DNA from: an uncultured Bacilli bacterium
Lineage (GTDB): Bacteria; Bacillota_I; Bacilli_A; RF39; UBA660
Reading direction: 5' to 3'
DNA: 64,000 bases
Assembly: GCA_934096075.1 (NCBI GenBank)
Contig: CAKOLN010000006.1
Span: 11,919-75,918 of the forward strand
Translations under genes and position numbers: made by a program
Shown: one piece after another, positions 25,160 to 33,965 of the stretch
Layout: each line of letters begins with the position of its first letter
Position numbering within the stretch: the first letter of the stretch is position 1
The notes under the pieces: model-generated
What the model saw: only the letters and a program-made list of their open reading frames with translations
Database searches by the model: none
What the model was told of the DNA's origin: nothing

Positions 25160-26386
25160 ATGAACAATATTGAAAATTTTATACTTAATTCTATACTTAT
25201 ATTATTTCCAATGCTTATATATGGATATTTTATAGCTTATAGACAAAATCTAAAAAAAGAAAAGATTGATGTGCTTCAAAGTGCTTTCTTATATATATCA
25301 TTTTATTTAGCAATATATTATGAAAAATATTCATCTTTAGAATATCAATACTTATCAATAATAATTCCTGTAATAATAGCCTATTTATATAATAATAAAA
25401 AAGACGCTTTATTTATGAGTACTATTGTGGCATTATACTCATTTTTTATTTTAAAGTATCCTCTTCATGTAATATTACCATTTTTATTAACTTTATTTTT
25501 ATTTTATAAATATTATAGTAAAAGAAATAAATCTAAGTTATTCTTTACTATTGGTAGTTCTATTATAGTAATAGTTTCAACTTTAATTAATGCATTACAC
25601 ACATATAATTTAGATACTGTTATAGTTACTTGTTATGCTCTATTGATATATATTATATGTATAATAATTATATCTATAGGTATAGAAGAAGCTAATAATG
25701 TAATTAATTTACATAATAATTTAAAACATTTTGAGAAAGAAAAAGAATTAAGATTATCTATATTTAAAATTACTCATGAAATTAAGAATCCCCTTGCAGT
25801 TATAAAAGGTTATTTAGATATGTTTGATGTAGATGATAAAGATAAAAGCAATAGATACCTAGGTATTATGGGTAACGAATTAACTAGAACACTTAATTTA
25901 TTAAATGATTTTTTAGAATTTACTAAGATTAAAATATATAAAAAAGAAACTGATATGAATATTTTAATGGATGAAATAAAAGATATTTTAATACCTTTAT
26001 TTAATGCCAAAAAGATTGATTATTATTTTAAAGTTGAAGATAATTTAATAGTTAATATAGATGGTATTAGAATGAAACAAGTTATTTTAAATGTAATAAA
26101 AAATTCAATCGAAGCTTGTGAAAGTGAAACAGGTAAAGTTAAAACAACTATATTTGGTGATAAAGAAGAATTAATAATTTTAGTAAAAGATAATGGTGAA
26201 GGTATGACTAAAGAAACATTAGATCAAATTACTACGCCATTTCATACTACTAAAGAATATGGTACTGGATTAGGAGTTAGCTTAAGTAATGAAATAATAA
26301 AAGCACATGGAGGTACTTTAAGTTATTCAAGTGCATTAAAAAAAGGTACAACTTGTAAAATTGCCCTTCCCCTTAAAAATCAATAA
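25160..26386 (+). CDS. Sensor histidine kinase, KinB-like
   Basis: A 408-residue kinase with about six membrane helices in residues 8-175 and no large sensory domain, as in sporulation kinase KinB. The H box is ITHEIKNPLAVIKGYLDMF with the phospho-acceptor His206. The N box NVIKNSIEAC, G1 DNGEGM, and G2 GTGLGVSLSNEIIKAHGGTL are intact, so it should be active. It has no response-regulator neighbour, as is typical of Spo0F/Spo0A-phosphorelay kinases. The start is ATG 25160 behind GAGGTG. Three Spo0A-like boxes precede it. The specific role in sporulation is inference. Confidence 0.85.
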   Translation: MNNIENFILNSILILFPMLIYGYFIAYRQNLKKEKIDVLQSAFLYISFYLAIYYEKYSSLEYQYLSIIIPVIIAYLYNNKKDALFMSTIVALYSFFILKYPLHVILPFLLTLFLFYKYYSKRNKSKLFFTIGSSIIVIVSTLINALHTYNLDTVIVTCYALLIYIICIIIISIGIEEANNVINLHNNLKHFEKEKELRLSIFKITHEIKNPLAVIKGYLDMFDVDDKDKSNRYLGIMGNELTRTLNLLNDFLEFTKIKIYKKETDMNILMDEIKDILIPLFNAKKIDYYFKVEDNLIVNIDGIRMKQVILNVIKNSIEACESETGKVKTTIFGDKEELIILVKDNGEGMTKETLDQITTPFHTTKEYGTGLGVSLSNEIIKAHGGTLSYSSALKKGTTCKIALPLKNQ

Positions 26387-26571
26387 TAATATGGATATGG
26401 TCTTGGATAAACAGGATAATTAGGATATCCATAATTTGGTCTAGGTCTTGGTCCAACCGCAGCAACAGCTACCCCTCCAGTTAAAGCACCTAATAGAAAA
26501 GGTCCTGCAAAAGGAACAAACCTTGTATCCTTACTATAACTAATTTTTCTAGGCATGTAGTTTCCATACAT
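26380..26571 (-). CDS. Small Gly/Pro/Tyr-rich protein
   Basis: A 63-residue protein with a basic N-terminus, a hydrophobic Gly/Ala-rich middle (FVPFAGPFLLGALTGGVAVAAV) split here into one likely membrane-inserting segment, and a Pro/Tyr/Arg tail ending YPRPYPYYY. This composition resembles small spore-coat or envelope peptides; I do not recognise a named family. It converges on the kinase gene, overlapping its last seven bases. A sigma-K-like promoter lies upstream. Confidence 0.6.
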   Translation of the reverse strand: MYGNYMPRKISYSKDTRFVPFAGPFLLGALTGGVAVAAVGPRPRPNYGYPNYPVYPRPYPYYY

Positions 26572-26576
26572 AATAT

Positions 26577-26609
26577 AAACACCTCTTACTTTAATATATG
26601 AGGTGTTTT
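26577..26609 (-). terminator. Terminator of the metallophosphoesterase-like gene
   Basis: AAACACCTC and GAGGTGTTT form a nine-base-pair stem around a 14-nt loop, followed by a moderately T-rich tract. It overlaps the proposed sigma-K-like promoter of the downstream gene. Confidence 0.65.
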
Positions 26610-26618
26610 ATATTTAGT
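26592..26618 (-). promoter_or_regulatory. Possible sigma-K type promoter of the Tyr-rich protein
   Basis: On the minus strand, AC (26617-26618), 16 bp and CATATATTA (26592-26600). Spacing and pattern are the same as in front of the CotY/CotZ-like gene. Confidence 0.4.
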
Positions 26619-27471
26619 CTGTACTTTTTAATCTAAATACACTAAAAGATGGCATATTATTTAATCTTAAACCCAATTTATCAGTTCCTATACCATTAGA
26701 AATATATATATCTATATTATTCTTACTATATTTTTCTAAATAATATTTATTACTTCCTTTATATTTTATTAAATTATTATAAAAAGGTACATTAATCTCT
26801 CCACCCAAACTATTACCAGCGAGGATTATATTTGGCTTAAAATCTAAATTTAATATTTTATCAGTAACATCTGGCTCATGTGTAAATAGTATTGTATAAT
26901 ATCCATTACATTCATTTAATTTAGTTAAATCACTTTTACTTAAATTATAACTACCTACTCCATATATACATATAGGAGTATTATTTTCATTATAAATTAA
27001 CTCACTTAAATTATTCATTAATTTATAGCCACTAGTCGTTAAAATCTCATCACTTATTTTATTATCTATATTAGAACTAACATAATATTTACCAAGATTA
27101 CTATTTATATTGTTCAATTGTTTAATCAAATCTTTTTTATCTTTATCATTAATTTTATTTTCTTTACTTATAAGAGACCCTCCATATATAACAATATCTG
27201 GTTTCATTTCATTAATTCTAGTCACTAGTTTTTCTATATAATCTATATCTACACTCCCAAATAATATATCACTAAAATAGACTACATTAACTCCAGTAAA
27301 ATTACTAGGGATATCTTTATCTCTTATTAAATATTCTCTTACTCTTATAAGATTAGTTTCTACATATTTTGAATATATAAATATTGAAATTATTACAACA
27401 ATAATTATTATTAAAAAATTAGTTAACTTACTACTTTTTTTATTTTCACTATCATTAACTTCCTCTTTCAT
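26614..27471 (-). CDS. Metallophosphoesterase-like protein with degraded active site
   Basis: A 285-residue protein with one N-terminal membrane helix (about 17-34) and the fold order of YkuE/YaeI-type metallophosphoesterases. The metal-binding motifs are altered: D-x-H becomes SDIL (residues 67-70), GDxxD becomes GGSL (97-100), GNHD becomes SNID (133-136), and GHxHGGQ becomes GNSLGGE (219-225). One His (198, in FTHEPD) and the C-terminal NGIGT survive. It is probably a catalytically dead binding protein. It follows the CPBP protease gene by seven bases. Confidence 0.75.
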   Translation of the reverse strand: MKEEVNDSENKKSSKLTNFLIIIIVVIISIFIYSKYVETNLIRVREYLIRDKDIPSNFTGVNVVYFSDILFGSVDIDYIEKLVTRINEMKPDIVIYGGSLISKENKINDKDKKDLIKQLNNINSNLGKYYVSSNIDNKISDEILTTSGYKLMNNLSELIYNENNTPICIYGVGSYNLSKSDLTKLNECNGYYTILFTHEPDVTDKILNLDFKPNIILAGNSLGGEINVPFYNNLIKYKGSNKYYLEKYSKNNIDIYISNGIGTDKLGLRLNNMPSFSVFRLKSTD

Positions 27472-27478
27472 ATTTCAC

Positions 27479-28216
27479 CTATAAAGCCATTATAATTATT
27501 AAATATACCATACAATTATGTAAAGCATGCATACTTATATTAGTCAAGATATTATCAGTTTTATTATATAAGGCAGCAAATCCCCATCCTAAGGCTCCAT
27601 AAGGAACAGTATATAAAAGTTGTAATACACTAGTAATACCAGTTAATGCATGAGGTAACCCAAACACTAAGCCACTAAGAATTGGAAATACAATTTTATT
27701 ATCACTTACTTTTCTTATTCCATATCTAAATATCAACTCTTCTATCACAGGTGCCATAAAAACTATTTGAATAAACCCTATAACTTTATAAGATTCTAAA
27801 AATGCACGATTAACTTCTTCATTATTAGCTATTTGTCCAGGAAAAACAACATAATTTAAAAATAAATTAGTTGCAACCATAATAAGTAAGCCTATACCCC
27901 AATACTTAAAGCTTTCTCCTAAATAATTACCAAGGTGTTTTTTATAATCCTTAAATGCTTTTACAAACATTTCTCTATAGTAATATATAATTCCTAAAAT
28001 ATATATTAAATTTCCCAAGAATGAAGCAAGTGTTTCTTCAATTTTAAATACTTTATATATTAAAGCACCTATAAAAGATGGTACTAATGCATAACTTAAA
28101 AATAATAATAAAGTATATCCAATGCCTTTAATAGCTTTCTTAAATCCACTATCTTCATTTTTGTTACATTCACATTTATTAATTTCTTTACCACAATTAC
28201 TACAATAATTTTCCAT
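27479..28216 (-). CDS. CPBP family intramembrane metalloprotease with N-terminal zinc ribbon
   Basis: A 245-residue membrane protein. The N-terminus has a CxxC-type zinc ribbon (NYCSNCGKEINKCECN), followed by about seven membrane helices. The Abi/CAAX protease motifs are present: EELIFRYGIRKV, FGLPHALTG and SMHALHN, supplying the Glu and His zinc/catalytic residues. The substrate is unknown. The start is ATG 28216, behind AGGAGAA. Zinc-ribbon CPBP proteins are common in Firmicutes. Confidence 0.9.
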   Translation of the reverse strand: MENYCSNCGKEINKCECNKNEDSGFKKAIKGIGYTLLLFLSYALVPSFIGALIYKVFKIEETLASFLGNLIYILGIIYYYREMFVKAFKDYKKHLGNYLGESFKYWGIGLLIMVATNLFLNYVVFPGQIANNEEVNRAFLESYKVIGFIQIVFMAPVIEELIFRYGIRKVSDNKIVFPILSGLVFGLPHALTGITSVLQLLYTVPYGALGWGFAALYNKTDNILTNISMHALHNCMVYLIIIMAL

Positions 28217-28323
28217 AAATAATTCTCCTATCTCCATTAATATTGTACCAAAATAACTAATAAATTTAAATATCTAATGTAAACTTTTACACTAAAATAA
28301 ATATAATATATTAGGTGACAATC

Positions 28324-28608
28324 ATGGCTAGTTTATTAAATGGATTAAATCTATCTAAAATTGTAAGTGGTGTTAGTAATACAGTTAGTATGGTAAATAA
28401 AGCTATACCAATCTATAAGCAAGTTACACCTATTGTTAAAAATGTTAAAAGTGCATTTAAAAGTGTAACAAGTATAAAAGAAGCAGCTAAAGAAGCAAAT
28501 ATTAAAGAAATAAAAGCTATGGAAAGACCAAAAACTAACTTTAAAAAAATCTATCATAATAATGATAGATCTGAATTTAATCTTGATACTTTAACATTCT
28601 TTCAATAA
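28324..28608 (+). CDS. YqfQ/VrrA-like small helical protein
   Basis: A 94-residue protein with an amphipathic N-terminal half (NLSKIVSGVSNTVSMVNKAIP, quoted in part; IYKQVTPIVKNVKSAFKSV) and a charged C-terminus. The repeated helical pattern resembles the conserved core of YqfQ/VrrA, a spore-associated protein of bacilli. Position supports this: in Bacillus yqfQ also lies close to sigA and trmK. The start is ATG 28324, behind AGGTGAC. It converges with trmK, overlapping seven bases. Assignment is tentative. Confidence 0.5.
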   Translation: MASLLNGLNLSKIVSGVSNTVSMVNKAIPIYKQVTPIVKNVKSAFKSVTSIKEAAKEANIKEIKAMERPKTNFKKIYHNNDRSEFNLDTLTFFQ

Positions 28609-29219
28609 TTATTATAATTTAATAGAATATTCAATGTATCTTTTATATCTTTAATATCTTTTTTACATAAAATTTCTTTATACTTAGAAATTAATATATC
28701 ATTCTTTTCTTTTAATAATAACTTATTTTTATGATTAACTCCAATTATTAACTCTTCTTTAGAATATTCTTTAAAGCCTTTTACAAATACAATTAAATTG
28801 TAGTATTTGTTTTTTTCTTTTATTATTTCTTCTAGATCAACTTTATATCCATACTTTGTCATTTCTTTTCTTAAAATATTATGATTATTATTAGAGATTG
28901 TTATTATTTTTTTGAATTCTTTTTTACTATTAGAAATAATATCTAATATTGTATAAGTACCCATACCTGCAAGTACTAAAGTATATTCACTTTCATCTTC
29001 TATAGTTATTCCATCTCCTACTTTAAAAGTAATATACTTCTTTAGTTCTTCATTAGTTAAATTAATAGCTTCATCTATTATGTGCTTATGAATATCACTA
29101 GCAATGCTATAAATTCCTCTTCTTGCAAGTATTCTACTCAAATGAGCTTTATCACATCCTACATCTAATACTTTCTCTCCATCTTTAATATAAGATGAAA
29201 TAATATCTAATCTAGTCAA
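28602..29219 (-). CDS. trmK: tRNA (adenine(22)-N1)-methyltransferase
   Basis: A 205-residue TrmK that methylates A22 in tRNA. The N-terminal Rossmann domain has KVLDVGCDKAHLSRILARRG and ASDIHKHIIDEA for SAM, and the catalytic region is LVLAGMGTYTILDII; the C-terminal coiled coil is present. It overlaps sigA by eight bases, as expected for the Bacillus dnaG-sigA-trmK neighbourhood. Confidence 0.93.
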   Translation of the reverse strand: MTRLDIISSYIKDGEKVLDVGCDKAHLSRILARRGIYSIASDIHKHIIDEAINLTNEELKKYITFKVGDGITIEDESEYTLVLAGMGTYTILDIISNSKKEFKKIITISNNNHNILRKEMTKYGYKVDLEEIIKEKNKYYNLIVFVKGFKEYSKEELIIGVNHKNKLLLKEKNDILISKYKEILCKKDIKDIKDTLNILLNYNNY

Positions 29220-30303
29220 CTAGGAAATCCTTTAATTTTTTAGCACGACTAGGATGTCTTAATTTACGAAGAGCTTTAGCTTCTATTTGTCTAATTCTTT
29301 CTCTTGTTACTCCAAATTTCTTACCAACTTCTTCTAGAGTATGACAAGTTCCATCATAAAGACCAAATCTAAGTTCTAGTACTTCCTCCTCTCTTTTTGT
29401 AAGTGTTTCAAGTACTTTTTTAAGTTCTTCTTTAAGTGACTCATAAGTAGCAGCTTCTTCTGGACTCATAGTATCTTTATCTGCTAAGAAATCTCCTAAG
29501 TGTGAATCATCTTCTTCACCTATAGGTGTTTCTAAACTAACTGGATCTTGTCCTATTTTTCTTATTTCAACCACTTTATCTAAAGTTAATCCCATCTTTT
29601 TAGCTAGTTCTTCATTAGTTGGCTCACGATTTAAATCAAGTGCCATTTGTCTTTCAATTCTTGCCATTTTATTTATAGTTTCTACCATATGTACAGGAAC
29701 CCTTATAGTTCTTGCTTGATCTGCTAATGCTCTTGTAATTGCTTGTCTTACCCACCATGTTGCATAAGTACTAAATTTAAATCCTTTTTCAAAGTCAAAC
29801 TTATCTACAGCTTTCATAAGGCCAATATTACCTTCTTGTATTAGATCTAGAAATAATAAACCACGACCTACATATCTCTTAGCAATACTAACAACTAATC
29901 TTAAGTTAGATTCAGCAAGTATTTTCTTAGCTTCTTCATCACCATTAGCTATTCTATGACTCAACTCTTGTTCTTCTTCTAAACTAAGTAAGCTAATTTT
30001 ACCAATGTCTTTTAAATACATTCTTACATTGTCATTTACTGACATATCTTTGCTTTCATTACTTATTGCCTCGATATTTAATTCTGGCTCATCTAATGCT
30101 AATGTATCATCTGTATCTTCTTCATCTTCACTTCTTACTTCAATGTGATTTTCACTTAAAGCAACATATAATTCATCTAATTCATTGCTATCCAAATCTA
30201 AACTACCAGTTTTCTTAGCAATTTGTTCATAAGTTAAAAAACCTTGTTTCTTTCCATCACTTACTAACTCATTTAATACATTTTCAAATTCCTCATTTAC
30301 CAT
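29212..30303 (-). CDS. sigA: RNA polymerase primary sigma factor (sigma-A/RpoD)
   Basis: A 363-residue housekeeping sigma factor. Region 1.1 is present at the N-terminus. Region 1.2-2 contains VRMYLKDIGKISLLSLEEE and FSTYATWWVRQAITRALADQ (-10 recognition). Region 4 ends LEEVGKKFGVTRERIRQIEAKALRKLRHPSR (-35 recognition). The many TTGACA/TATAAT-like promoters in this window match its expected specificity. It overlaps dnaG and trmK, forming a single operon. Confidence 0.98.
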   Translation of the reverse strand: MVNEEFENVLNELVSDGKKQGFLTYEQIAKKTGSLDLDSNELDELYVALSENHIEVRSEDEEDTDDTLALDEPELNIEAISNESKDMSVNDNVRMYLKDIGKISLLSLEEEQELSHRIANGDEEAKKILAESNLRLVVSIAKRYVGRGLLFLDLIQEGNIGLMKAVDKFDFEKGFKFSTYATWWVRQAITRALADQARTIRVPVHMVETINKMARIERQMALDLNREPTNEELAKKMGLTLDKVVEIRKIGQDPVSLETPIGEEDDSHLGDFLADKDTMSPEEAATYESLKEELKKVLETLTKREEEVLELRFGLYDGTCHTLEEVGKKFGVTRERIRQIEAKALRKLRHPSRAKKLKDFLVD

Positions 30304-32021
30304 TTTAACACTTCCCTTTTAATATTTTCTATCTTACTTGCTAATTCTTTTTTTTCGTTAATATCGATTGTATTCTTCATCTTTTCTCTTAACAAATCTA
30401 TTTGTTCATTTACTTTCTTTTGCTTTATAGTAATAATGTAATCATCTACTTCTTCCATAGTATAACTATCTATATTACTATATTCCATAACACTTTTAAA
30501 AACCTCATCAAGTTCTTTCACTTGCATAGTGTAACAAATAAAATCCCCTAAGTCAAATATTTTATTTTTATTTTTAAATTTTATTATTTCATTAGCAAAC
30601 CTTTTTCTCTCTTTATCATTCATATAGCCTAAATTATTTTCATAATATTTGATAAGCTCAGGATTATTCATCATTAAATATAAAAGTCTAATTTCACTTA
30701 TATCATATTTATTATATCTTATGTTTTTCTTAACAACTTTAGGTATCTCTTTTCTTTCTATAACTGTAGTATTAGTTATTTTACTTCTTATTATATCTTC
30801 ATTTATACCATATTTATTAGATAACTCCTTAATTTTAAGTTCTCTTAATATATCATCATCAATTAAATCTATTGCATTTATACTATCTTTAATATATTTT
30901 GTTAAATCTTCTGCATTATTTAAATCTTTATTCTTCTTCAAATAATCTAATTTAAAATCTATAAAATTTACTCTTCTATTATATGCATTAACAAATGACT
31001 CTTTTCCTTCATTACTAATTAATTCATCAGCATCTTTATATTTACTGAAGATTATAACTGTTGGATCTATACCATTTTTTATAAGAGTATCACCTATCGC
31101 TATGGTAGCCGTTTTACCAGCGTCATCTTGATCTAAATTTAAAATAACTTTACATTTAAGATTTTTAATAATATTTAAATGTTCATTTGTAAAACTAGTT
31201 CCCATTAAGGCTACTGTATTATCTATACCAATAGTATGTAATCTTATTACTTCCATGAATCCTTCACTAATAATAATTTCTTTTTGTTTACGAATATAAT
31301 CTTTTGAATTACAAAAGTTATATAAAATATTACCTTTTTTAAATATAACTGTTTCTTTACTGTTTATATATTTTGGTTCATCTATATCTGTATATTTTCT
31401 ACCACTGAACGCTACTGTATTACCATTATTGTCTTTAATAGTAAACATTATCCTATTATGAAATAAATCTTTAATTTCACTATTACAAAGTCCTAATTGA
31501 ACTAATTTGTTTTTATCATATTTATTAGATAATCCCTTACATAATCCACCATCTAATGAAAGTCCTATATCAAAATAATCAATTGTTTCTTTATTAAGTT
31601 TTCTATTATTTAAATATTCTCTAGCACTCTCTCCATCTTTAGAATTTAAATTGTTCTTGTAGTATTCTTTACTTATGTTATAAATGTCATAGAATTCTTT
31701 ATATGGACTTATAATTTCTTTTTTATCTATATTTAAATTAATGCCCGCTCTTTTACCTAATATTTCTAATGCTTCTTTAAAATCTACTTTTTCATAATCT
31801 TTAACAAATGAAATTACATTACCACTTGCTCCACATACAAAGCATCTATAAATTTGCTTTTCTTCACTAATTGACATAGAAGGTGAATGGTCGTCATGAA
31901 ATGGACAAACGGCAAAATAGTTTTTTCCTCGTTTAACTAAAGGTAAGTAATCACCTATAACATCTACTATGTTATTTTCTTTTCTAATTTTACTAATTGT
32001 TTCTTCATCAATAAATGCCAT
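30297..32021 (-). CDS. dnaG: DNA primase
   Basis: A 574-residue primase that makes RNA primers at the replication fork. The CHC2 zinc finger is CPFHDDHSPSMSI and YRCFVCGASGNVISFV; the TOPRIM core has IISEGFMEVIRLH, LMGTSFTNEH and NLDQDDAGKTATI. The C-terminal helical region, which contacts the helicase, is present but divergent. The ribosome binding site is AAAGGAGGT. It heads the dnaG-sigA-trmK operon. Confidence 0.97.
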   Translation of the reverse strand: MAFIDEETISKIRKENNIVDVIGDYLPLVKRGKNYFAVCPFHDDHSPSMSISEEKQIYRCFVCGASGNVISFVKDYEKVDFKEALEILGKRAGINLNIDKKEIISPYKEFYDIYNISKEYYKNNLNSKDGESAREYLNNRKLNKETIDYFDIGLSLDGGLCKGLSNKYDKNKLVQLGLCNSEIKDLFHNRIMFTIKDNNGNTVAFSGRKYTDIDEPKYINSKETVIFKKGNILYNFCNSKDYIRKQKEIIISEGFMEVIRLHTIGIDNTVALMGTSFTNEHLNIIKNLKCKVILNLDQDDAGKTATIAIGDTLIKNGIDPTVIIFSKYKDADELISNEGKESFVNAYNRRVNFIDFKLDYLKKNKDLNNAEDLTKYIKDSINAIDLIDDDILRELKIKELSNKYGINEDIIRSKITNTTVIERKEIPKVVKKNIRYNKYDISEIRLLYLMMNNPELIKYYENNLGYMNDKERKRFANEIIKFKNKNKIFDLGDFICYTMQVKELDEVFKSVMEYSNIDSYTMEEVDDYIITIKQKKVNEQIDLLREKMKNTIDINEKKELASKIENIKREVLKW

Positions 32022-32062
32022 GTGTACCTCCTTTATTAAACCCTACATATATTATATACGAC

Positions 32063-32086
32063 AAAAAAAGCCAAAACGCTTTTTTT
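32063..32086. terminator. Terminator between the UPF0316 gene and dnaG
   Basis: AAAAAAAGC/GCTTTTTTT hairpin with a six-base loop, T-rich on both strands. The likely -10 of dnaG (TATAAT) follows immediately downstream. Confidence 0.75.
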
Positions 32087-32108
32087 ATTTTACACTTTTT
32101 TGACTTTT

Positions 32109-32621
32109 TTATCTATATCCACCTAAAACCGACTTATTTTCACTTACAACTATAAATGCATGATCATCAATATCTGTAATTATTTTTTTTAGTTCTTCAA
32201 TTCTTTTACTTGTAGTAGCCACAAATATCATATATTTATTACTTATCAAATCTTTGCCTTTTATTCTACTTACACTTACTGCAAAATTATGATTTATAAG
32301 TGCATCTACTACTTCTTTCTTTTGTTTAACAACTATATTTACTGAAACATTACTTACGATAAATTTATCAGTTATATACATTCCTACCATTACCCCACAT
32401 GCATAACCTAAACTATATGCCATTGCAAGTAATAAAACATTATCAACTGATGTAAGTGCTTCTCTTACAATCATAAACCATACAAATACTTCAAAGAAAG
32501 CAAATATAAAGGCTAAAATTGTTCTATCTTTCACTACCATAACAGTTCTTATAGTAGCAAGTGATGTATCAATTATTCTTGCAAAAAAAACTGCTATACA
32601 AAGAAATACTATATTATCCAT
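32109..32621 (-). CDS. UPF0316 family membrane protein (DUF5698/DUF2179)
   Basis: A 170-residue protein with three membrane helices in the first 90 residues and a soluble C-terminal domain of the kind seen in YitT/DUF2179 proteins. FFARIIDTSLATIRTVMVVKDR and AMAYSLGYACGVMVGMYI are the family hallmarks. The C-terminal domain (VNIVVKQKKEVVDALINHNF) is ferredoxin-like and may bind a ligand. Function is unknown. Confidence 0.88.
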   Translation of the reverse strand: MDNIVFLCIAVFFARIIDTSLATIRTVMVVKDRTILAFIFAFFEVFVWFMIVREALTSVDNVLLLAMAYSLGYACGVMVGMYITDKFIVSNVSVNIVVKQKKEVVDALINHNFAVSVSRIKGKDLISNKYMIFVATTSKRIEELKKIITDIDDHAFIVVSENKSVLGGYR

Positions 32622-32636
32622 TTCTAAACCTTCTTT

Positions 32637-33956
32637 CTAATTAGTAGTTGCATTTTTATAACAAATAAGACTACTACCACTTCCACTATACTTACTCCAT
32701 CCTGATGGACAAACATATGTGTCTGGACATTTACTACATTCAGTTGTAGTTCCATTGCAAGTCACAGTTCCATAAAAGCAATTTGGAGGCGTTCCAGGTG
32801 CACCTATCCAACATGCATCCAAGCAACTTTGTTTATTATCACCTGTAAATTGACTACACCACTGAGCACAAGACTGACAACCGCATACATAAGTATATGG
32901 TACTTGTCTACATGGCTCACAAGAGTAACTTCCAGTTTGCAAAATTCCATTTCTAGTACATATGAATCCTTTGCTTTCATCATTTACTAATGTACCTTCT
33001 GAACATACATAACTTACATTAGCTTTAATTGAACATACATTATCACTTGTTATGTTTTTAACTGTTAATGTATTTCCACTCAAACTACCAACTGCTCCAT
33101 TATTACAACTTAATGAGCTTGTAATAAAGTCATATCCAGTATTAGGTAATAATGTTATTGTGGCATTACTTCCTCGATTGATTATTACACTACTTGGACT
33201 AGCTGTGCCATTTATAACATTAATAGTTAATTCATAAGTTGTAATTAACGTTTTTACTTTAGTTGTTGGATAGTCAGCTCTATTAAACCCTTCATCTACT
33301 ACATAAATATCAATCAAATATTCTGTATCCTCTTCTAAATTAATAAATAAATACGTTTCACTTTCTTGACACTTATATTCACCTTTATTTATACTAAAAC
33401 AATATTCTTTAATACTTGTTTCTTCATCTTTTGCATTTACTACTGCTTTAATATCATTTAAACCAGGAGTAAACTCTACATTTATTATTATAGGCTTAGT
33501 GTTATCTCCTTCCCCTACAAATCTCCAAGGATCGATTCTTTTACCATTACCAGTAACTCTAGTACCTTTTTTCACATACACATTTGGTCTTAATCCAGAA
33601 ACAGATTCACTAGTAGCATCTTTGATACTTTCAAATGATATTACTTTTGTAAGATTATTATCATTTGCATAAAATGTAGAAGGAATTGTTAAATAAGAAC
33701 CATATCTGTTATATTCAAATACAGATATCACTCCTATATCATTGTAATTAGAATCAGTACACATAATACTACTACAATTAAACTTATTAGTACTTGTTAA
33801 GTAATATTGTTTTTTAACTAAAGTATTATTAATAATGTCTAAACTATCATTAATATTATCAACAGTTGTTTGATTATTAATTCTAGATATACTTTCTGCA
33901 TTAATATTAAGAACTAGTAAAAACAAACTAATTATAAATAAATATATTTTTTTCAT
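32637..33956 (-). CDS. Secreted Cys-rich protein with InlB-like repeat (copy B of a tandem pair)
   Basis: A 439-residue secreted protein. A cleavable signal peptide ends near NINAES. Residues about 30-150 end with GLRPNVYVKKGTRVTGNGKR, equivalent to the C-terminal edge of the DUF6273-like surface proteins. Two beta domains follow; the second (YELTINVINGTASPSS to CSIKANVSYVCSEGTL) is a divergent InlB B-repeat. The C-terminus holds many Cys in CxxC-like pairs and should be disulfide-stabilised. The start is ATG 33956, behind AGGTGGTG, only nine bases after its paralogue. No anchor is visible, so it may be released or bound non-covalently. Confidence 0.75.
   Translation of the reverse strand: MKKIYLFIISLFLLVLNINAESISRINNQTTVDNINDSLDIINNTLVKKQYYLTSTNKFNCSSIMCTDSNYNDIGVISVFEYNRYGSYLTIPSTFYANDNNLTKVISFESIKDATSESVSGLRPNVYVKKGTRVTGNGKRIDPWRFVGEGDNTKPIIINVEFTPGLNDIKAVVNAKDEETSIKEYCFSINKGEYKCQESETYLFINLEEDTEYLIDIYVVDEGFNRADYPTTKVKTLITTYELTINVINGTASPSSVIINRGSNATITLLPNTGYDFITSSLSCNNGAVGSLSGNTLTVKNITSDNVCSIKANVSYVCSEGTLVNDESKGFICTRNGILQTGSYSCEPCRQVPYTYVCGCQSCAQWCSQFTGDNKQSCLDACWIGAPGTPPNCFYGTVTCNGTTTECSKCPDTYVCPSGWSKYSGSGSSLICYKNATTN
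32989..33107. repeat. 119-bp identical repeat shared by the two Cys-rich paralogues (copy 1)
   Basis: This segment is base-for-base the same as 34330-34448, including third codon positions, while the sequence on both sides differs at many sites. It encodes the end of the InlB-like repeat and the start of the Cys-rich tail. It looks like gene conversion or a recombination tract. Confidence 0.85.
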
Positions 33957-33965
33957 ATGCACCAC

